A stretch of 64,000 bases of DNA, taken from NCBI GenBank assembly GCA_041191405.1, contig JBEEOW010000006.1, positions 1-64,000 of the forward strand. The letters are read 5' to 3'. Shown in pieces: positions 18,066 to 25,708 of the stretch. The position numbers and the translations under genes are program-made. Each line of letters begins with the position of its first letter. Position 1 is the stretch's first letter. The DNA comes from JBEEOW01 sp041191405. Lineage in GTDB: Bacteria; Bacteroidota; Bacteroidia; Cytophagales; UBA9547. A model generated the notes under the pieces. That model made no database searches. It saw only the letters and a program-made list of their open reading frames with translations, and was not told where the DNA came from.

Positions 18066-18962
18066 ATGATTTTTGATTTTAGGCTAAAAGTGTTTCATAC
18101 AGTGGCAAGCAAGTTGAGTTTTACTCGTGCTTCAAGTGAATTGTTTATTTCTCAACCTGCTGTTACAAAACATATTAATGAGTTAGAGCATCAATTGAAT
18201 ACTAGGTTGTTTTCTCGAAAAGGAAGTAGTATAGCTTTAACTCCTGCTGGTGAAGTATTGCTTACTTATGCTGAAAAAATATTTAGGCTTTATGCTTCTC
18301 TTGAAAATGAAATTTCTCAATTAAGTGATTCAACCTCAGGAAGTTTGAAAATTGGTGCAAGCACAACATTGGCTCAATATGTGTTGCCAAAAATACTAGC
18401 CCAATTTCAAAAAATGCATCCGCAAGTGAGTATTGAGTTTATTCAAGGAAACAGTGAATTTGTTCAGCAACAGGTTTTAACTGAAAAAATTGATATCGCC
18501 ATTGTTGAAGGTATCTCTAATCATACACTAATTCATTATCAACCTTTTGTGGAAGATAAAATTGTGTTGGTTGCAAAATCAAATAGAAAATTCCTTACCA
18601 AAGGTGAAATAAAACCCGAACAATTGTTACAAATCCCATTGGTGTTACGTGAACAAGGTTCTGGAACTTTAGAGGTGATATTCAAAGCATTAAATAAGGC
18701 TAATATCAATTATAAAGATTTATATATTGCCCTAAAACTCGACAATACCGAAAGTATTAAACAATACATTTTACATGCAGATTGTGCCACATTTTTATCC
18801 ATTCATGCTATATCAAAAGAATTAAGAGAGAATGATTTAAGTATCATTGATTTGAAAGGAGTTGAAATAGCTAGAACATTCCAATTCATTGAATTACATG
18901 GTCAAAACAATTCTTTGGCAAAGCTTTTTAAACGATTTTGTATTTCTAATTATAACTTTTAG
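18066..18962 (+). CDS. LysR-family transcriptional regulator
   Basis: Start at ATG 18066 gives 298 aa. The N-terminal winged helix is typical: L-K-V-F-H-T-V-A, S-F-T-R-A-S-x-x-L-F-I-S-Q-P-A-V-T-K-H-I, L-F-S-R-K-G-S-x-x-x-L-T-P-A-G. From about residue 90 comes the periplasmic-binding-like effector domain (G-x-L-x-I-G-A-S-T-T-L-A-Q-Y-V-L-P). The closest described relatives by motif are CysB/CysL/CbbR-like regulators of sulfur or carbon metabolism; the effector is not known. The upstream 14 codons of open frame were rejected because they overlap the promoter region and lack similarity. It reads towards the ferredoxin gene, a plausible but unproven target. Confidence 0.9.
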   Translation: MIFDFRLKVFHTVASKLSFTRASSELFISQPAVTKHINELEHQLNTRLFSRKGSSIALTPAGEVLLTYAEKIFRLYASLENEISQLSDSTSGSLKIGASTTLAQYVLPKILAQFQKMHPQVSIEFIQGNSEFVQQQVLTEKIDIAIVEGISNHTLIHYQPFVEDKIVLVAKSNRKFLTKGEIKPEQLLQIPLVLREQGSGTLEVIFKALNKANINYKDLYIALKLDNTESIKQYILHADCATFLSIHAISKELRENDLSIIDLKGVEIARTFQFIELHGQNNSLAKLFKRFCISNYNF

Positions 18963-19038
18963 TTATTGATAATAACTATTTTTGATTGGATATTGTTATT
19001 TGCTTTCTGCAACTTTGTGAAAGTTAAATAACAATGAT

Positions 19039-19386
19039 ATGGCAATTATTATCACTGACGAATGTATTAATTGTGGCGCATGCGAACCTGAATGCCCAAA
19101 CACAGCAATATATGAGAATGCAGCCAATTGGAAATGGTCTGACGGAACTATGCTTACCGAAGTTGAGCTTGAAGACGGCTCCATAATATCAGGAGATGCC
19201 TTACAAGAGCCAATTTCAGATGAATATTTTTATATAGTTCCAGCAAAATGTACCGAGTGTACAGGTTTTCATGAGGAGCCACAATGTGCAGCAGTTTGCC
19301 CTGTTGATTGTTGCGTTCCAGACCCCGATTATGTTGAAACCAAAGAAGAACTTTTACAAAAGAAAGCTTGGCTACACGACGAATAA
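19039..19386 (+). CDS. 2[4Fe-4S] ferredoxin
   Basis: The 115-aa protein has a complete N-terminal cluster motif (C-I-N-C-G-A-C-x3-C-P) and a second motif, C-T-E-C-T-G-F-H-x4-C-x3-C-P-V-D-C-C. There the spacing between the second and third cysteines is enlarged by an insertion, as in Alvin-type ferredoxins. A segment of about 45 residues rich in acidic and aromatic residues separates the motifs (W-K-W-S-D-G). It would carry low-potential electrons in the cytosol; the partner is unknown. It stands alone behind the LysR gene and before a strong terminator. Confidence 0.92.
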   Translation: MAIIITDECINCGACEPECPNTAIYENAANWKWSDGTMLTEVELEDGSIISGDALQEPISDEYFYIVPAKCTECTGFHEEPQCAAVCPVDCCVPDPDYVETKEELLQKKAWLHDE

Positions 19387-19416
19387 TTTACTGATTGATA
19401 ATTATTTATTCCTAAT

Positions 19417-19456
19417 TAACCCAACTATGTGAAAATGTAGTTGGGTTAGTTTTTTT
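19417..19456 (+). terminator. Strong terminator after the ferredoxin gene
   Basis: A perfect 11-bp stem (19417-19427 with 19438-19448; core AACCCAACTA) with a 10-nt loop and a following T7 run. Confidence 0.92.
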
Positions 19457-19524
19457 AACTTTTGACTATTACCGATTTGATGTATTTTTTTATTACTTTG
19501 TAATTCATTTAAGTTTTTAAATTC

Positions 19525-20883
19525 ATGAATAAACAACATATCAGTTTTGCTTTGATAATTATTTTAACTCTAAGTGTGTTGCTACATTTAGTTGGTTGGC
19601 AATTTGCATTCGATTTGCATTCACTTCCTTTTATTATTTCAAGAGTTATTACTGTTGTAATTATTTGTATTTGGGCATATTATAAAAATTCATTAACTAC
19701 TTGGATTTTAGTTAGTATGCTTTTGGGTTTAATTATTGGATATGACTTACCAATGATTGCCATTCATGGAAAAGTGATTTCAAAAATATTTTTGAGACTG
19801 GTAAAAACCATCGTTGCACCTTTACTTTTTGGTACTTTAGTTGTAGCGATTGCAGGTCAATCAAATATGAAACAGGTTGGCAGATTAGGTTGGAAATCAA
19901 TGTTGTATTTTGAAATTGTAACCACTTTAGCACTTTTTGTAGGTTTGGTTGCAATTAATATTTCTCAAGCTGGAGTTGGATTAAATGTACCATTTACCAA
20001 GGATGCGCATGAATTACCAACGGCTGAACCTAAAACTTGGGAGCAAATAATACTGCACATTTTCCCTGAAAATATAGCCAAATCAGTAGCTGAAGGTGAA
20101 ATTTTGCAAGTAGTTATTTTTAGTATTTTGTTTGGAATGGCTTTAAATCAAATTAATAATCAAGCACATAAAACCTTTTTTATCAATTTCGCTGAATCAT
20201 TAAGTGAAATCATGTTTAAATTTACCAATAATGTAATGAAACTTGCTCCACTTGCAGTAGGTGCAGCTATGGCATACTCAGTTTCTCACATGGGTTTGCA
20301 AGTGTTAATTCCATTATCTAAACTTTTACTAACACTTTATGCAGCCTTACTAGGATTTATTTTATTGGTTTTGATGCCAATTGCATTGTATTTCAGGATA
20401 AATATAATAGAATTTGCAAAAAAACTAGCTGACCCACTTTCCATTGCTTTTGCAACAACCAGTTCAGAAGCAGCTCTACCAAAAGCCATGAAATGCTTGG
20501 AAGAAATGGGTATTTCAAAAAAAATAATAGCCTTTGTAATGCCAATGGGTTATAGTTTTAATCTAGATGGTACAACTTTATATTTGTCACTTGCATCTAT
20601 ATTTGTAGCACAAGCATCAGGTATTCAGCTTACTTGGGAACAACAATTATTAATGGTTTTTACTCTGATGATAACTAGTAAAGGCGTAGCAGGTGTACCA
20701 AGAGCATCATTAGTAATATTAATGGGAACATTGCACTCATTTAACCTCCCAGTTGAGCCTGTATTTATAATTTTAGGTATAGATGAATTAATGGATATGG
20801 GTAGAACAACAATAAATGTGTTTGGTAATTGCTTAGCAACTGCTGTAATTGCAAAAACTGAAGAAAATAAATTGTTAATCTAA
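19525..20883 (+). CDS. Dicarboxylate/amino acid:cation symporter (DAACS/SDF family)
   Basis: The 452-aa membrane protein carries the family signatures in order: the V-K-T-I-V-A-P-L-L-F-G-T helix, the Ser-rich re-entrant loop A-T-T-S-S-E-A-A-L-P, the N-L-D-G-T cation/substrate motif (N-M-D-G-T in most members), and the final N-V-F-G-N-C-L-A-T-A helix. Members are homologous to GltP, GltT and DctA and import glutamate, aspartate or C4-dicarboxylates with Na+ or H+. The substrate cannot be decided from the motifs. It is a stand-alone gene between a terminator and the tRNA promoter. Confidence 0.93.
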   Translation: MNKQHISFALIIILTLSVLLHLVGWQFAFDLHSLPFIISRVITVVIICIWAYYKNSLTTWILVSMLLGLIIGYDLPMIAIHGKVISKIFLRLVKTIVAPLLFGTLVVAIAGQSNMKQVGRLGWKSMLYFEIVTTLALFVGLVAINISQAGVGLNVPFTKDAHELPTAEPKTWEQIILHIFPENIAKSVAEGEILQVVIFSILFGMALNQINNQAHKTFFINFAESLSEIMFKFTNNVMKLAPLAVGAAMAYSVSHMGLQVLIPLSKLLLTLYAALLGFILLVLMPIALYFRINIIEFAKKLADPLSIAFATTSSEAALPKAMKCLEEMGISKKIIAFVMPMGYSFNLDGTTLYLSLASIFVAQASGIQLTWEQQLLMVFTLMITSKGVAGVPRASLVILMGTLHSFNLPVEPVFIILGIDELMDMGRTTINVFGNCLATAVIAKTEENKLLI

Positions 20884-20945
20884 ATTCAGATATTCAATTA
20901 GTTATTTAAAGTGTTTAAAATAAAGTTAAATATTTTAGTTAAATG

Positions 20946-20977
20946 TTTTGTGATTATAAAAAAAAACACCACCTTTG
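20946..20977 (+). promoter_or_regulatory. Promoter of the tRNA-Val pair
   Basis: TTTTG at 20946-20950, a 19-bp spacer, and CACCTTTG at 20970-20977, one change from TAnnTTTG. The first tRNA begins 23 bp downstream. Confidence 0.6.
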
Positions 20978-20999
20978 TACTCCCAAGTCAATCGGACAA

Positions 21000-21074
21000 G
21001 GGCTCTTAGCTCAGTTGGTTCAGAGCACCTGCCTTACAAGCAGGGGGTCACTGGTTCGAATCCAGTAGGGCCCA
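21000..21074 (+). tRNA. tRNA-Val(TAC), copy 1
   Basis: A complete cloverleaf of 75 nt: acceptor GGGCTCT/AGGGCCC (one G-T pair), D arm GCTC/GAGC, anticodon arm CCTGC-CTTACAA-GCAGG with anticodon TAC, and T arm ACTGG-TTCGAAT-CCAGT. The 3' CCA is not encoded. It is separated from an identical second copy by 44 bp. Confidence 0.97.
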
Positions 21075-21118
21075 CAAACATAATTTAGTTTGTGTTTATT
21101 TAAATTACCCTCATAAGA

Positions 21119-21193
21119 GGGCTCTTAGCTCAGTTGGTTCAGAGCACCTGCCTTACAAGCAGGGGGTCACTGGTTCGAATCCAGTAGGGCCCA
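21119..21193 (+). tRNA. tRNA-Val(TAC), copy 2
   Basis: Identical in sequence to copy 1 over all 75 positions. It is followed after 7 bp by a terminator hairpin and then by a GIY-YIG gene. Confidence 0.97.
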
Positions 21194-21369
21194 CATTTCA
21201 AAAGACTTACTCGAAAGGTAAGTCTTTTTTTTTGACTAAAAATTGAGAAAATGTATTTCTTTTATATTCTTTACTCAACATCTAATGATAAATATTATGT
21301 TGGACATACCTCAAATTTAGTTGAAAGATTGAGGAAGCATAATTCAAATCACAAAGGATTTACAGGAAA
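21164..21369 (+). repeat. Direct repeat copy A (tRNA 3' part, terminator, GIY-YIG 5' part)
   Basis: About 206 bp starting inside the T-arm side of tRNA copy 2 and ending within the nuclease gene. It is almost identical to 21520-21728; the only differences are short A and T run lengths and one base (A to T) in the coding part. Beyond 21369 the two copies diverge abruptly. Confidence 0.95.
21201..21233 (+). terminator. Terminator after tRNA-Val copy 2
   Basis: A 10-bp stem (21201-21210 AAAGACTTAC with 21218-21227) with loop TCGAAAG, followed by T9. Confidence 0.9.
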
Positions 21370-21499
21370 TATTAATGATTGGAAAGTAGTTTATTCAGAA
21401 CAATATTCAAGTAAAAGTGAAGCGTTTGCTCGTGAAAGAGAAGTTAAAGCTTGGAAAAGTAGAAAAAGAATAATTGCTCTTAGTTCAGTTGGTACTTGA
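21251..21499 (+). CDS. GIY-YIG nuclease-family protein
   Basis: The 82-aa protein has the complete small GIY-YIG fold signature: Y-I-L-Y-S then K-Y-Y-V-G-H-T, the Arg in E-R-L-R-K-H-N, W-K-V-V-Y-S-E, and the catalytic-Glu helix A-R-E-R-E-V-K-A-W-K-S. It belongs to the small stand-alone class (UPF0213/YhbQ-like), with unclear substrate; related domains cut DNA. The last residues (A-L-S-S-V-G-T) and the stop codon are read from the 5' half of a tRNA-like sequence (21474-21549), so the 3' end of the gene has been joined to a tRNA. The gene lies 57 bp after tRNA-Val copy 2. Confidence 0.88.
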   Translation: MYFFYILYSTSNDKYYVGHTSNLVERLRKHNSNHKGFTGNINDWKVVYSEQYSSKSEAFAREREVKAWKSRKRIIALSSVGT

Positions 21500-21549
21500 G
21501 CATCCCGTTTTTCACGGGAGGGTCACTGGTTCGAATCCAGTAGGGCCCA
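21474..21549 (+). pseudogene. tRNA-like sequence, probably a degraded or chimeric tRNA
   Basis: A 76-nt cloverleaf can be drawn. The D stem GTTC/GAGC, a five-pair anticodon stem TCCCG/CGGGA with loop TTTTTCA, and the T arm and 3' acceptor strand are present, the last two identical to the tRNA-Val genes. The first two acceptor pairs are broken (TT opposite CC). The anticodon would read TTT (Lys) with an unusual C at position 37. The 5' part overlaps the end of the GIY-YIG gene by 26 bp. It could be a dead remnant, or a structured 3' end recognised by RNase P/Z. Confidence 0.65.
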
Positions 21550-21728
21550 CATTTCAAAAAGACTTACTCGAAAGGTAAGTCTTTTTTTTTTTGACTAAAA
21601 ATTGAGAAAATGTATTTCTTTTATATTCTTTACTCAACATCTATTGATAAATATTATGTTGGACATACCTCAAATTTAGTTGAAAGATTGAGGAAGCATA
21701 ATTCAAATCACAAAGGATTTACAGGAAA
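21520..21728 (+). repeat. Direct repeat copy B (tRNA 3' part, terminator, GIY-YIG 5' part)
   Basis: Second copy of the 206-bp segment at 21164-21369, displaced by about 356 bp. It starts within the tRNA-like sequence and runs into the truncated second nuclease frame. Confidence 0.95.
21558..21592 (+). terminator. Terminator, duplicated copy
   Basis: Same hairpin as at 21201 (AAAGACTTAC stem, TCGAAAG loop), followed by a longer T run. Confidence 0.88.
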
Positions 21729-21795
21729 AGCAAGCGATTGGGAAATTGTTTATTCAGAACAATTTGCAACTATAAAATTTAAAGAGAAGATGTGA
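21610..21795 (+). pseudogene. Truncated second GIY-YIG gene
   Basis: The first 39 residues match the intact nuclease at 21251 with a single substitution (N to I). Similarity weakens after the repeat boundary but is still recognisable (D-W-E-I-V-Y-S-E-Q). The frame then ends after an unrelated tail (61 aa in all). The helix carrying the catalytic Glu and the basic C-terminus are missing, so nuclease activity is not expected. It is the 3' end of the duplicated tRNA/nuclease cassette. Confidence 0.85.
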
Positions 21796-21878
21796 ATCTT
21801 TTTTCATTTTTCTTTAAATCTCTAGTTACTTTTTTTAATACAGTTTGGTAAGGTTTTATCACCCAAAATAACCAAACT

Positions 21879-24800
21879 ATGAAAAAAATTTTCCTCTCTA
21901 CTGCCTTTTGGGCTTGCAGTTTAGCAATGCCATTATGGGCGCAACATCGTTCTATATTTGAATTAATGAACGATGAATCTGCCAATTTTTACGAAGTACA
22001 AAAACAGGCTTCAAAATACTTTGATTCTGTGGGTACTGGCAAAGGCTCTGGCTATAAACAATTTAAACGCTGGGAATACAAAACTTCGCTTCTAATTAAC
22101 GAAAAAGGCTTTAGAAAATCTTCTGCCGAAATTATGAAGGAGTGTCGCAGGGCTGAAGCTAATTTTAGAAGTAAAAATGCACGAACTGCCGCTGTTACGC
22201 ATTGGACAGAACTTGGCCCTGATAAAATGACGCCTACAAGTGGCTGGAATCCTGGGGTTGGAAGGGTACGTTCAATTGCTATTTCAACTAAAAATGCAAG
22301 CTTGATTTTTGCAGGAACTGAATCTGGAGGAGCATGGAAATCAACCAATGGTGGTAAAAGTTGGACCGCAACTATGGTAAAAGAAACGAATCAAAATATT
22401 AGTGCTCTTACCATTGATCCACAAAATGACCAAATAGTTTATGCAGGTTGCGAAAGTGGATATTATAAGTCTGTAGATGGTGGAAATACATGGGTTTTGA
22501 ATACCTCAGTAACATCAACTTTTAACAAATTTATAATCCATCCTACCAATAGTAACATAATAATTGCAGCTACAAAAGGTGGAACTTATAAATCAAATGA
22601 TGCGGGTGCAACTTGGACAAAATCACACGCAAGTGCAGTTGAAGATTTGGAATTCAAACCCAATAATCCTCAAATTATTTATGCTATTGGAGATGGAGTT
22701 TATTTAAAATCTACAGACGGAGGAAATAGCTTTACTGCCATTGCATCTATTACAGGTAGAGGTAGAAGTATGGTTTCAGTTACAACTGCAAATCCAGAAG
22801 TTGTTTATGTAATTCAAGCAACACCGAGTGGCATTTTTGGTAAGTTTTACAAATCTATAGATAGTGGAGACAATTTTACAATTGTGAGTTCGGGTTTTTC
22901 AGGAAATAACAACATTTTGGGTTATGAGCCTAACGGAACAGGAACTACAGGTCAGGCTTGGCATGATTTGGCAATGGATGTATCTCCAACTAATGAAAAT
23001 TTAGTACATGTTGGAGGTATTATTTGTTTTAAATCTATTGATGGAGGAATAACTTGGAATGCTACAACGAACTGGACTTGGGGAAATACTATTGGCTATA
23101 ATCATGCGGATGTGCATGTGTTAACTTACAATGGAAGTACTTTGTATTCAGGTTCTGACGGTGGAATTTTTAAGTCAACAGATAATGCTGAAAACTGGAC
23201 AGACATTACTACAGGCATGGGTATTCGTCAGTTTTACAGATTTGGTATTTGTAAATCAAATCCTGAGGTGATTTCGGGAGGTGCACAAGACAATGGTACA
23301 AGTGTGAGACGTTCAGATGGTATTTGGTATGATTGGCTCGGTGGAGATGGCATGGAATCATTTGTAGATCATCAAAACCCATCTATTTTATATGGCACAT
23401 CTCAAGGTGGAGATTTATACAAATCAACTGATGGCGGAAATACAAGGGTTACATTAACCAACCCATCATGGGGAAGTGGTAACTGGATTACGCCGTTTAG
23501 AATGGACCCAAATGCTAGTTCAACTATTTATGTTGGATATTCTAAAATTTATAAATCAACAAATGGTGGTACTACTTGGGATGCGATTTCAAACTATGGC
23601 GCTTCTTCAAGATGCGATGAAATTGAAATTGCTCCATCGAATTCAAATTTTATAATTACACGCCATGGTCAAAAAATATATAAAACAAACAACGGAGGTA
23701 CAACTTGGACACCTGTAACTATACCAACAAATATTGGCAATGTAAACTCGGTTGCAATACACCAGTCTGACCCTGAGTATGTTGTAATTGGAACAAGTAC
23801 CGGAAATGTATATCAATCTGTTGATTTTGCTGATAACTTCACGCAAATTAGTGGAGCAAATTTACCGGCAATTGCTATCAATAAAATTGTGTTTGATAAT
23901 GGAAGTTTGAATGGTTTTTATGTTGGTACTGTAAGTGGAGTATTTTATAAAGATAGTTCTCTTACTGATTATTTACCATTTAATGAAAATTTACCAACAC
24001 AATCAATCAGTGATATGGAGTTTCATAATGCAACAAAACGCTTATATGTAGCCACTTACGGCAGAGGAGTTTGGTGGGCTCAGGCTTATAAAAGTGGTTC
24101 AGTGAACAATATTCCACAGGTTACAATTACAAACCCAATAAACAATGCTGTATTTACTGACCCTAATGCTATCACTATCAATGCGAATGCAAGCGATTCT
24201 GATGGTCAGGTTGTTAAAGTAGATTTTTTTGTTGATGGCACTTTATTAGGAACTGATTCTATCGCTCCTTACGATATAGTTTGGAATAATAATTTATTGA
24301 TTGGTAAACATACTATGTATGCAAAAGCAAGAGACAATAGCGGAACGTTTGCTATTTCTTCGGAGGTGAATATTACTATTAACTCTGCATTGAACCAAAA
24401 TCCTGTTATAAAAATTACAAATCCATTACTGAATGCTTTACTTGATGAACCACTAACTACATTATTTGCCGTTGAAACATCAGACCCTGATGGAACAATA
24501 GCAGAAGTAAGTTATTATTTAAATGGAAATTTGGTAACGAGTTTAAATACTGGTTTTAACTACAATGCCAACAATTTACAACCCGGCATTTATGTATTAA
24601 AAGCTATAGCTAAGGATAATATGGGTGCAAAAACGGCTGATTCTGTTACTTTTGTTGTTAGAAAATCGGTACAAGGAGCTGGTTGTACAGTGGCTGCATG
24701 GGTTAGTAGCAAACAATATTGCGCAGGACAAGAAGCAGCATTTAGTAACAAACTATGGAAAGCAAAATGGTGCATTTCAGGAGAAGTTCCTGGTTCAAAT

Positions 24801-25400
24801 AAATATGGGGCTTGGGAAGAAGCAGGGGCTTGTTTAAGTACCGTTTATTCACAATTACCAACAGTAACAATTACAAATCCTTTGCAAGCAGCACAATTTA
24901 ATGCACCAGCAGATATAACAATAAATGCATCAGCAAACGATGCAGACGGTACAGTAAGTAAGGTGGAGTTTTATGCCAATGGTCAGTTACTGACAACTGA
25001 TTTTATGTCGCCATTTACATTTGATTGGAAAAGTGTACAAACAGGTGAATACAAATTGATTGCAAAAGTATATGATAATTATAATCTTGAAGGAGTATCT
25101 TCTGAAATTACTATCAATGTAAATACAATTGCAGCAATTTATGATGCATTACAAGGAAACGAATCATTTGCTTATCCTATTCCAACCAAAGATATTTTAT
25201 ATATCCGTTCACCCGAAATGCTTGATAAAGAATATGACTTAAGTATTGTATCACTTGAAGGAAAATTAATGTATCACAAAAAGGTTAATTTGCTGAATAC
25301 CTTTGGGTTGGATATTCGTTTTTTACAACAAGGAAACTATTTGTTGAGCATTGAAAATGGTGTAAATAAAAAAGTTATTCAATTTGTAGTTAAACCATAA
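21879..25400 (+). CDS. Secreted beta-propeller protein with Ig-like and chitin-binding modules, T9SS type A tail
   Basis: The 1173-aa protein has a signal peptide (about 1-21, ending M-P-L-W-A-Q). Residues about 110-735 form a large BNR/sortilin (VPS10-like) propeller with repeated S-x-D-G-G-x-T-W and Y-K-S-T-(D/N)-G-G units. Three Ig-like (Big_7-type) modules follow at about 743-833, 838-928 and 991-1085 (V-T-I-T-N-P, D-x-D-G-x-V-x-K-V-x-F-(F/Y)). A type 3 chitin/cellulose-binding module sits between the second and third (about 934-985, with W-x-x-x-x-x-Y-C-A-G-x-x-x-x-x-x-x-x-L-W-K-A-K-W). A Por-type sorting tail closes the protein (from about 1095). It is likely surface-exposed and polysaccharide-binding; hydrolysis of xyloglucan-type glycans, known for some propellers of this shape, is possible but unproven. 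Confidence 0.9.
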   Translation: MKKIFLSTAFWACSLAMPLWAQHRSIFELMNDESANFYEVQKQASKYFDSVGTGKGSGYKQFKRWEYKTSLLINEKGFRKSSAEIMKECRRAEANFRSKNARTAAVTHWTELGPDKMTPTSGWNPGVGRVRSIAISTKNASLIFAGTESGGAWKSTNGGKSWTATMVKETNQNISALTIDPQNDQIVYAGCESGYYKSVDGGNTWVLNTSVTSTFNKFIIHPTNSNIIIAATKGGTYKSNDAGATWTKSHASAVEDLEFKPNNPQIIYAIGDGVYLKSTDGGNSFTAIASITGRGRSMVSVTTANPEVVYVIQATPSGIFGKFYKSIDSGDNFTIVSSGFSGNNNILGYEPNGTGTTGQAWHDLAMDVSPTNENLVHVGGIICFKSIDGGITWNATTNWTWGNTIGYNHADVHVLTYNGSTLYSGSDGGIFKSTDNAENWTDITTGMGIRQFYRFGICKSNPEVISGGAQDNGTSVRRSDGIWYDWLGGDGMESFVDHQNPSILYGTSQGGDLYKSTDGGNTRVTLTNPSWGSGNWITPFRMDPNASSTIYVGYSKIYKSTNGGTTWDAISNYGASSRCDEIEIAPSNSNFIITRHGQKIYKTNNGGTTWTPVTIPTNIGNVNSVAIHQSDPEYVVIGTSTGNVYQSVDFADNFTQISGANLPAIAINKIVFDNGSLNGFYVGTVSGVFYKDSSLTDYLPFNENLPTQSISDMEFHNATKRLYVATYGRGVWWAQAYKSGSVNNIPQVTITNPINNAVFTDPNAITINANASDSDGQVVKVDFFVDGTLLGTDSIAPYDIVWNNNLLIGKHTMYAKARDNSGTFAISSEVNITINSALNQNPVIKITNPLLNALLDEPLTTLFAVETSDPDGTIAEVSYYLNGNLVTSLNTGFNYNANNLQPGIYVLKAIAKDNMGAKTADSVTFVVRKSVQGAGCTVAAWVSSKQYCAGQEAAFSNKLWKAKWCISGEVPGSNKYGAWEEAGACLSTVYSQLPTVTITNPLQAAQFNAPADITINASANDADGTVSKVEFYANGQLLTTDFMSPFTFDWKSVQTGEYKLIAKVYDNYNLEGVSSEITINVNTIAAIYDALQGNESFAYPIPTKDILYIRSPEMLDKEYDLSIVSLEGKLMYHKKVNLLNTFGLDIRFLQQGNYLLSIENGVNKKVIQFVVKP

Positions 25401-25409
25401 AATTAATAA

Positions 25410-25457
25410 AACCTCTCCTCAATTTGGTATTACAAGTTGGGGAGGGTTAATTTTTTT
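25410..25457 (+). terminator. Terminator after the propeller gene
   Basis: A long stem (25410-25425 with 25434-25448) with one bulged T and two G-T pairs, followed by T7. Confidence 0.8.
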
Positions 25458-25667
25458 GCAAGATGAAAATATGCTTAAAGGTGGAATGGATAATTTACAT
25501 AAAAACGCCATTCTCGCCTAATCCTCGTTAACGATTTGCTTAAATGAGGTTTAGTTGAGGAGCACCAACAAGGCATAATAACAACCCCTTAATTTTTAAT
25601 TATAAATAGACAACATGACTTTTTAATCTGCATCACTCGGTTGGAGCTTAACAAAAGCTTATGATTA
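25458..25667. other. Intergenic stretch without recognised features
   Basis: Together with its flanks this is a 308-bp gap between convergent genes. Apart from the terminator before it and the palindrome after it, no gene, promoter or repeat was recognised. No open frame longer than a few dozen codons looks protein-like. Confidence 0.5.
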
Positions 25668-25701
25668 ATAGTTATAAATACTAACTTGTATTTATAACTA
25701 T
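25668..25701. repeat. 13-bp perfect inverted repeat downstream of the hybrid kinase
   Basis: ATAGTTATAAATA (25668-25680) and its exact complement (25689-25701) are separated by 8 bp, 8 bp before the kinase stop codon region. All but three pairs are A-T. It may end the minus-strand transcript, but no T run follows on that strand. Confidence 0.6.
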
Positions 25702-25708
25702 TATAGAA

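Noticed and set aside
21000..21795. Integrated genomic island at the tRNA-Val genes
   Set aside because: No integrase gene and no distant att duplicate were seen. The repeated tRNA 3' ends are explained by the local tandem duplication.
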